From assembly GCA_001464475.1 (NCBI GenBank), contig LNDX01000003.1, positions 124,001 through 188,000 of the forward strand: a DNA stretch of 64,000 bases. The letters run 5' to 3'. Position 1 is the stretch's first letter; each line of letters starts with the position of its first letter. Of this stretch, positions 60,046 to 64,000 are shown one piece after another. The notes beneath the pieces were generated by a model, which had not been told where the DNA came from, did not search any database, and worked only from the letters and a program-made list of their open reading frames with translations. The DNA comes from Flavobacteriaceae bacterium Ga0077528 (GTDB lineage: Bacteria; Bacteroidota; Bacteroidia; Flavobacteriales; Flavobacteriaceae). The position numbers were made by a program, and so were the translations under genes.

Positions 60046-62313
60046 TTATTCCACACCAATTTCATCAATAAACAACCATGCATTCGAACCAGCGCCTGGA
60101 TTTCCTTCCGGAATTTTACCCAAATTTGAAGCAATTACTTTAATGAATTTTGCTTTATTGGTATTTACTTCAATTGTAATTTCTCCTCTTTTTTCAATAA
60201 TCTCTTTGGTTGAAATTGATTGTAAACTTTTGAAATTTACACCATCATCTGATAGTAAAAATTCAATACTTTTTGGAAAATAAATCCAACTTCCTTCATT
60301 AGCTAAACTACTTATTGAAACTTTATTTATAACCTCAACTTTTCCAAAATCGATGATTGCAACCATATCTTTACCTGAAAATCCAAGCCAATCACGGCCA
60401 AACTTTTGTCTATCACCAATAACTCCATCAACTAAGGTAAAAGCACCACTTGCAGCATAACTTTCGCTTGGTTGATTTTGTAAAGAAATCTTTTTGCCTG
60501 TTGCTTTATTTATAGAAAATGATTGTTCAATGGTTGCGCTTTTTTGCTCTCCGTTTTCAAAATAAGCAGCTTTAATTGTTTGACTTTTTGTTATTGCAAT
60601 TGGATTTTGATAACTATTAGAATTTAAATTAGGATTAGAACCGTCAGAAGTAAATCGGATACCTTCTTGATTTTTAGAAGATTTTATTGAAAATAGAATG
60701 TTTTTATCAACTTCTGACTGGCTTATTTTGGAAGTTAATTCGAAAATCGCCTTGCTGTAATTGATTTTATTTTCTTCAAAAAATTGAAAATGCTGTATCA
60801 TTCTATCTTGAAACTCTTTATATTTTTCAGTATTGGATGTGCCCCAAAGCACTTCTGAAAGCGCCAACATTCTTGGGAAAATCATATATTCAACTTTATT
60901 CGCATCTTCCATGTATTCGGTCCAAACATTTCCTTGTGCGCCCAAAATATAGTTGGCTTCGTTTTTATTTAGAGTTGTTGGTGTTGGATTAAAACCATAG
61001 ACTTTTTCAACTGTTGTGAAACCTCCTATGGCTAAAGGTTCGTTTTTTGGTTCACCTTGATAATGGTCAAAATAGCAATGTGATCCTGGCGTCATTACTA
61101 CAAAATGATTTTGTTTAGCCGCTTCAATTCCTCCTTTTGTTCCGCGCCAACTCATTACAGCAGCATTTGGTGCCAAACCACCTTCGAGAATTTCATCCCA
61201 ACCCATTATTTTTCTTCCTCTGCTGTTTACAAATTTTTCAATTCTTCGAATAAAATAACTTTGTAGTTCATGCTCGTCTTTCAAACCTTCTCTTTTTATC
61301 ACAGATTGGCAATTTGCACATTTTTTCCAACGAGTTTTCGGACACTCATCTCCACCAATGTGGATATATTCCGATGGAAATAAAGTCAATACTTCTGATA
61401 AAATATTTTCTAGGAATTCAAAAGTTTCTTCTTTTGGACAAAACACATCATCTAAAACACCCCATTTCAAAGCTACCTCAAATGGTCCACCAGTGCAGGA
61501 ATATTGAGGATATGAAGCTAATGCAGCTACTGCATGCCCAGGCATTTCAATTTCTGGAACTACGGTAATGTGACGTTCTGTTGCATAAGCTACAATTTCT
61601 TTAATTTCCTCTTGGGTGTAGAAACCACCATAAGGTTTATCATCAAATTTTTGTTCTCTGTAGTGACCAATCATCGAACCTTTTCGCCATGCTCCGATTT
61701 CGGTAAGTTTTGGATATTTCTTTATTTCAATACGCCAACCTTGATCATCGGTTAAATGCCAATGGAAAACATTCATTTTGTATCTAACGAGATAATCAAT
61801 GTACTTTTTAATAAACTCTTTTGGAAAGAAATGTCGGCTTACATCAAGGTGCATTCCGCGCCATTTGTATTTTGAGTAATCATTTATATGTAAACAAGGT
61901 ATTGAGATTTCATTCTTTTTCTCAGAAGGAATTAATTGTAAAAGTGTTTGAATTCCATAAAAAATACCTTGATTTGAAAATGATGTTATTGTAATTTTAC
62001 TATTTGAAACATTTAATTCATAGTGTTCTTTATCAAAATTTATAGTGTCTGGAAGTTTCATTATAAGCTGAATACTATTTGAACTATAAACTTCACTTAT
62101 ACTTAAATCTAATCCTGATTTTGATTTAAGTATTTCTTTCAAATATTTTGCTTCAAAAGAATTTCCAGAAGCTTGTATTGTAGTTTTATCATTAAGTACA
62201 AAACTTCCTGAGCCTAACTCTACTTGAGAAGGATATGGAATTATAGGTAATTGATTTTGTGAAAAAACAGTGTTGAATATCAATAGTAGTAAAAATAGAA
62301 ATTTCTTTTTCAT
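60046..62313 (-). CDS. Beta-N-acetylhexosaminidase, glycoside hydrolase family 20
   Basis: A 755-residue exported GH20 enzyme (signal peptide ending NTVFSQ). Order: GH20b domain, the catalytic TIM barrel (WHLTDDQGWRIEIKKYPKL, catalytic Asp-Glu in HIGGDECPKTRWKKC, GWDEILEGGLAPNAAVMSWR), a chitobiase C-terminal Ig-like domain (IRFTSDGSNPNLNSNSYQNP), and a C-terminal F5/8-type carbohydrate-binding domain (VDGVIGDRQKFGRDWLGFSG). It removes terminal GlcNAc or GalNAc from glycans in the periplasm or outside. First gene of the operon with glycosylasparaginase, CutC and beta-mannosidase. Confidence 0.94.
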   Translation of the reverse strand: MKKKFLFLLLLIFNTVFSQNQLPIIPYPSQVELGSGSFVLNDKTTIQASGNSFEAKYLKEILKSKSGLDLSISEVYSSNSIQLIMKLPDTINFDKEHYELNVSNSKITITSFSNQGIFYGIQTLLQLIPSEKKNEISIPCLHINDYSKYKWRGMHLDVSRHFFPKEFIKKYIDYLVRYKMNVFHWHLTDDQGWRIEIKKYPKLTEIGAWRKGSMIGHYREQKFDDKPYGGFYTQEEIKEIVAYATERHITVVPEIEMPGHAVAALASYPQYSCTGGPFEVALKWGVLDDVFCPKEETFEFLENILSEVLTLFPSEYIHIGGDECPKTRWKKCANCQSVIKREGLKDEHELQSYFIRRIEKFVNSRGRKIMGWDEILEGGLAPNAAVMSWRGTKGGIEAAKQNHFVVMTPGSHCYFDHYQGEPKNEPLAIGGFTTVEKVYGFNPTPTTLNKNEANYILGAQGNVWTEYMEDANKVEYMIFPRMLALSEVLWGTSNTEKYKEFQDRMIQHFQFFEENKINYSKAIFELTSKISQSEVDKNILFSIKSSKNQEGIRFTSDGSNPNLNSNSYQNPIAITKSQTIKAAYFENGEQKSATIEQSFSINKATGKKISLQNQPSESYAASGAFTLVDGVIGDRQKFGRDWLGFSGKDMVAIIDFGKVEVINKVSISSLANEGSWIYFPKSIEFLLSDDGVNFKSLQSISTKEIIEKRGEITIEVNTNKAKFIKVIASNLGKIPEGNPGAGSNAWLFIDEIGVE

Positions 62314-62361
62314 GCAATTTTGAATTTATCAATGGCTAAATTTACATAAAAAAAGTCAAAA

Positions 62362-62389
62362 AAAATGCCCCACTTTCGTGAGGCATTTT
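62362..62389 (-). terminator. Intrinsic terminator of the pyrophosphatase gene
   Basis: 12-bp stem AAAATGCCCCAC / GTGAGGCATTTT with one mismatch and a 4-base loop; on the minus strand it continues into eight T residues. Confidence 0.88.
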
Positions 62390-62409
62390 ATATAAAACAT
62401 TTTATTCTA

Positions 62410-64000
62410 TTATTTTAAAGCATCAACTTTAGCTTTTACTTCAGCTTCAGTTCCTTCGATAATTTCTTCAGTTACTTTACCATTGTTTGTTTTAGTGACA
62501 GTAGCTTTAACTTTATCATTACTTACTTTTTCCATGATAACTTTAACTGAAATATTTTCTTTTACTTCACCTTTAAATTTACCATTTTCATCGTACATAG
62601 CCATACATTTAGCTTTGTCTTCTGCAGAACAACCATTTTTATCGCACATTGCTGCACATTCTTCTTTGGTCATTGTAGCACATTTGCTCATATCACATTT
62701 TCCAGCAGCTGCACCTTTAACTTCGCATGAAGCGTTTGTACATCCTTTTTCTTCACACTCTTCTTTGCTCATAGATGCGCATTGTTCAGTTTTAGCACAA
62801 CATGAAGCTTTATCAGTTGCTGCACCTACTGTATGCCCACCTAAAATTGGAGCTATTACTAAACCAATTAAACAAGTTAATTTGATTAGGATGTTCATAG
62901 ATGGACCTGAAGTATCTTTGAATGGATCACCAACAGTATCTCCAGTTACAGCTGCTTTGTGAGCATCAGAACCTTTGTAAGTCATTTCACCGTTGATTTC
63001 AACACCAGCTTCGAACGATTTTTTAGCATTATCCCAAGCACCACCAGCATTGTTTTGGAACACAGCCCAAAGTACACCAGAAACAGTAACTCCAGCCATA
63101 TAACCACCTAACATTTCAGCGATTAATTGGTTGTTATCTCCGTAAACTAATTTACCCAAAAGTACAATTGCAATTGGAAAACCAATAGTTAAGATTCCTG
63201 GCAACATCATTTCACGTAATGCAGCTTTTGTAGAAATTTCAACACATTTACCATATTCTGGTTTTCCAGTTCCTTCCATAATTCCTGGAATTTCTTTGAA
63301 CTGACGACGTACTTCATAAACCATGTCCATTGCTGCTTTACCTACAGAGTTCATTGCCAATGCAGAGAAAACTACAGGAATCATACCTCCAACAAATAAC
63401 ATTGCTAATACTGGAGCTTTGAAGATGTTGATACCATCAATTCCAGTAAAAGTTACATAAGCAGCAAATAAAGCTAACGATGTTAATGCAGCAGAAGCGA
63501 TTGCAAAACCTTTTCCTGTTGCAGCAGTTGTATTACCAACTGAATCTAAAATATCTGTACGAGTACGAACTTCTTTAGGTAATTCACTCATTTCAGCGAT
63601 TCCACCTGCGTTATCAGAAATTGGTCCGAAAGCGTCAATTGCTAATTGCATTGCAGTTGTTGCCATCATTGCAGAAGCTGCAAGAGCTACACCGTAAAAA
63701 CCAGCGAAAGCATAAGAAGCCCAAATAGCACCAGCAAATAATAATACGGTTGGGAAAGTAGAAATCATACCAGTTGCTAAACCAGCGATTACGTTAGTTC
63801 CTGCACCTGTTGAAGATTTTTGTACGATTGCCAAAACTGGTTTTGTACCTAAACCTGTGTAATATTCAGTTACAGAAGAGATAACTCCACCAACTACTAA
63901 ACCTACAATTGTTGCATAGAAAACTCTCATTGAAGAAATTTCTTTTAATCCTTCACCGTAGAATTCCATTTGCATTACTTCTGGCAACATATATTTTACC
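62410..64000 (-). CDS. hppA: Membrane-bound ion-pumping pyrophosphatase with Cys-rich tail, 5' end outside window
   Basis: C-terminal 530 residues of a membrane pyrophosphatase that uses PPi hydrolysis to pump Na+ or H+. The frame is open to base 64000, so the N-terminal helices are outside. Many membrane helices are visible; conserved motifs are FGPISDNAGGIAEMSELP, GGAWDNAKKSFEAG and GDTVGDPFKDTSGPSMNILI. GNTTAATGKGFA has the Ala typical of K+-dependent members. Oddity: after the last helix (IGLVIAPILGGHTVGAATDK) comes a tail of about 125 residues with 12 Cys in two similar blocks (SMSKEECEEKGC and TMTKEECAAMCDKNGC), then a beta-rich end. Confidence 0.93.
   Translation of the reverse strand, partial: VKYMLPEVMQMEFYGEGLKEISSMRVFYATIVGLVVGGVISSVTEYYTGLGTKPVLAIVQKSSTGAGTNVIAGLATGMISTFPTVLLFAGAIWASYAFAGFYGVALAASAMMATTAMQLAIDAFGPISDNAGGIAEMSELPKEVRTRTDILDSVGNTTAATGKGFAIASAALTSLALFAAYVTFTGIDGINIFKAPVLAMLFVGGMIPVVFSALAMNSVGKAAMDMVYEVRRQFKEIPGIMEGTGKPEYGKCVEISTKAALREMMLPGILTIGFPIAIVLLGKLVYGDNNQLIAEMLGGYMAGVTVSGVLWAVFQNNAGGAWDNAKKSFEAGVEINGEMTYKGSDAHKAAVTGDTVGDPFKDTSGPSMNILIKLTCLIGLVIAPILGGHTVGAATDKASCCAKTEQCASMSKEECEEKGCTNASCEVKGAAAGKCDMSKCATMTKEECAAMCDKNGCSAEDKAKCMAMYDENGKFKGEVKENISVKVIMEKVSNDKVKATVTKTNNGKVTEEIIEGTEAEVKAKVDALK

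Noticed and set aside
62483..62962. Long open frame of 159 codons on the plus strand opposite the pyrophosphatase gene
   Set aside because: It lies wholly opposite a clear conserved gene, has low-complexity composition and no recognisable domain.
1..64000. Signs of prophage, integrative element or tRNA-linked island
   Set aside because: No integrase, transposase, phage or tRNA genes were seen, and composition is even throughout.

Overview
The window is a 64 kb piece of a low-GC chromosome from the family Flavobacteriaceae, most likely Flavobacterium or a close relative. Evidence: a gliding gene (gldA), two GLPGLI proteins, OMP_b-brl-type outer-membrane proteins, a MetH split into two genes, many Bacteroidota-type promoters (TTG, then about 20 bp, then TAnnTTTG), and Sec leaders ending in SQ or AQ. 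I see no rRNA, tRNA, CRISPR array, transposase or prophage. Most of it is housekeeping sequence.

Layout. 1-3041: M23 peptidase (cut by the edge), MerR regulator, LemA and two TPM proteins. 3125-5905: outer-membrane barrel protein. 6120-11861 (minus): ExbB, ExbD, ExbD, TonB, small membrane protein, PstS-like lipoprotein, TPR protein. 12251-22342: HerA-like ATPase, cupin, kynurenine 3-monooxygenase, penicillin-acylase homologue, glycine-zipper lipoprotein, ureohydrolase, kynureninase, QueA. 22813-26396: LytS/LytR-type two-component pair whose sensor gene is frameshifted. 26397-33521 (minus): aroA, MazG-like, two DUF3857 proteins, dtd, rsgA. 33682-37952 (minus): aromatic amino acid operon (prephenate dehydratase, aminotransferase, prephenate dehydrogenase, DAHP synthase/chorismate mutase). 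38195-40949: gldA, GIN-domain lipoprotein, PagL-like deacylase. 41049-47448: methionine/SAM block. 47521-54333: two-component system with two GLPGLI genes and an outer-membrane barrel gene. 54462-62313: deoxynucleoside kinase, then a glycan-degrading operon. 62410-64000: membrane pyrophosphatase, cut by the edge.

Most notable. (1) The pheA-led operon starts with an aromatic-rich leader peptide (core FATYYNNFSYFFFW), a strong intrinsic terminator, and a mutually exclusive 11-bp antiterminator: a complete transcription attenuator. (2) Degenerate tandem repeats with a strict 7-bp (sometimes 8-bp) period fill many gene junctions and also occur in frame inside aroA (five places) and metH (one place). 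(3) A SAM-I riboswitch (metH-metF) and a SAM-II-type riboswitch (metK) stand back to back in one intergenic region. (4) Two targets beside a two-component system share a 53-bp promoter module with fixed spacing. (5) Three genes are interrupted: two by one-base changes in A-runs, and one by an in-frame TGA that cuts off a Lys-rich tail.

All calls come from reading the sequence and family knowledge; no database search was run.
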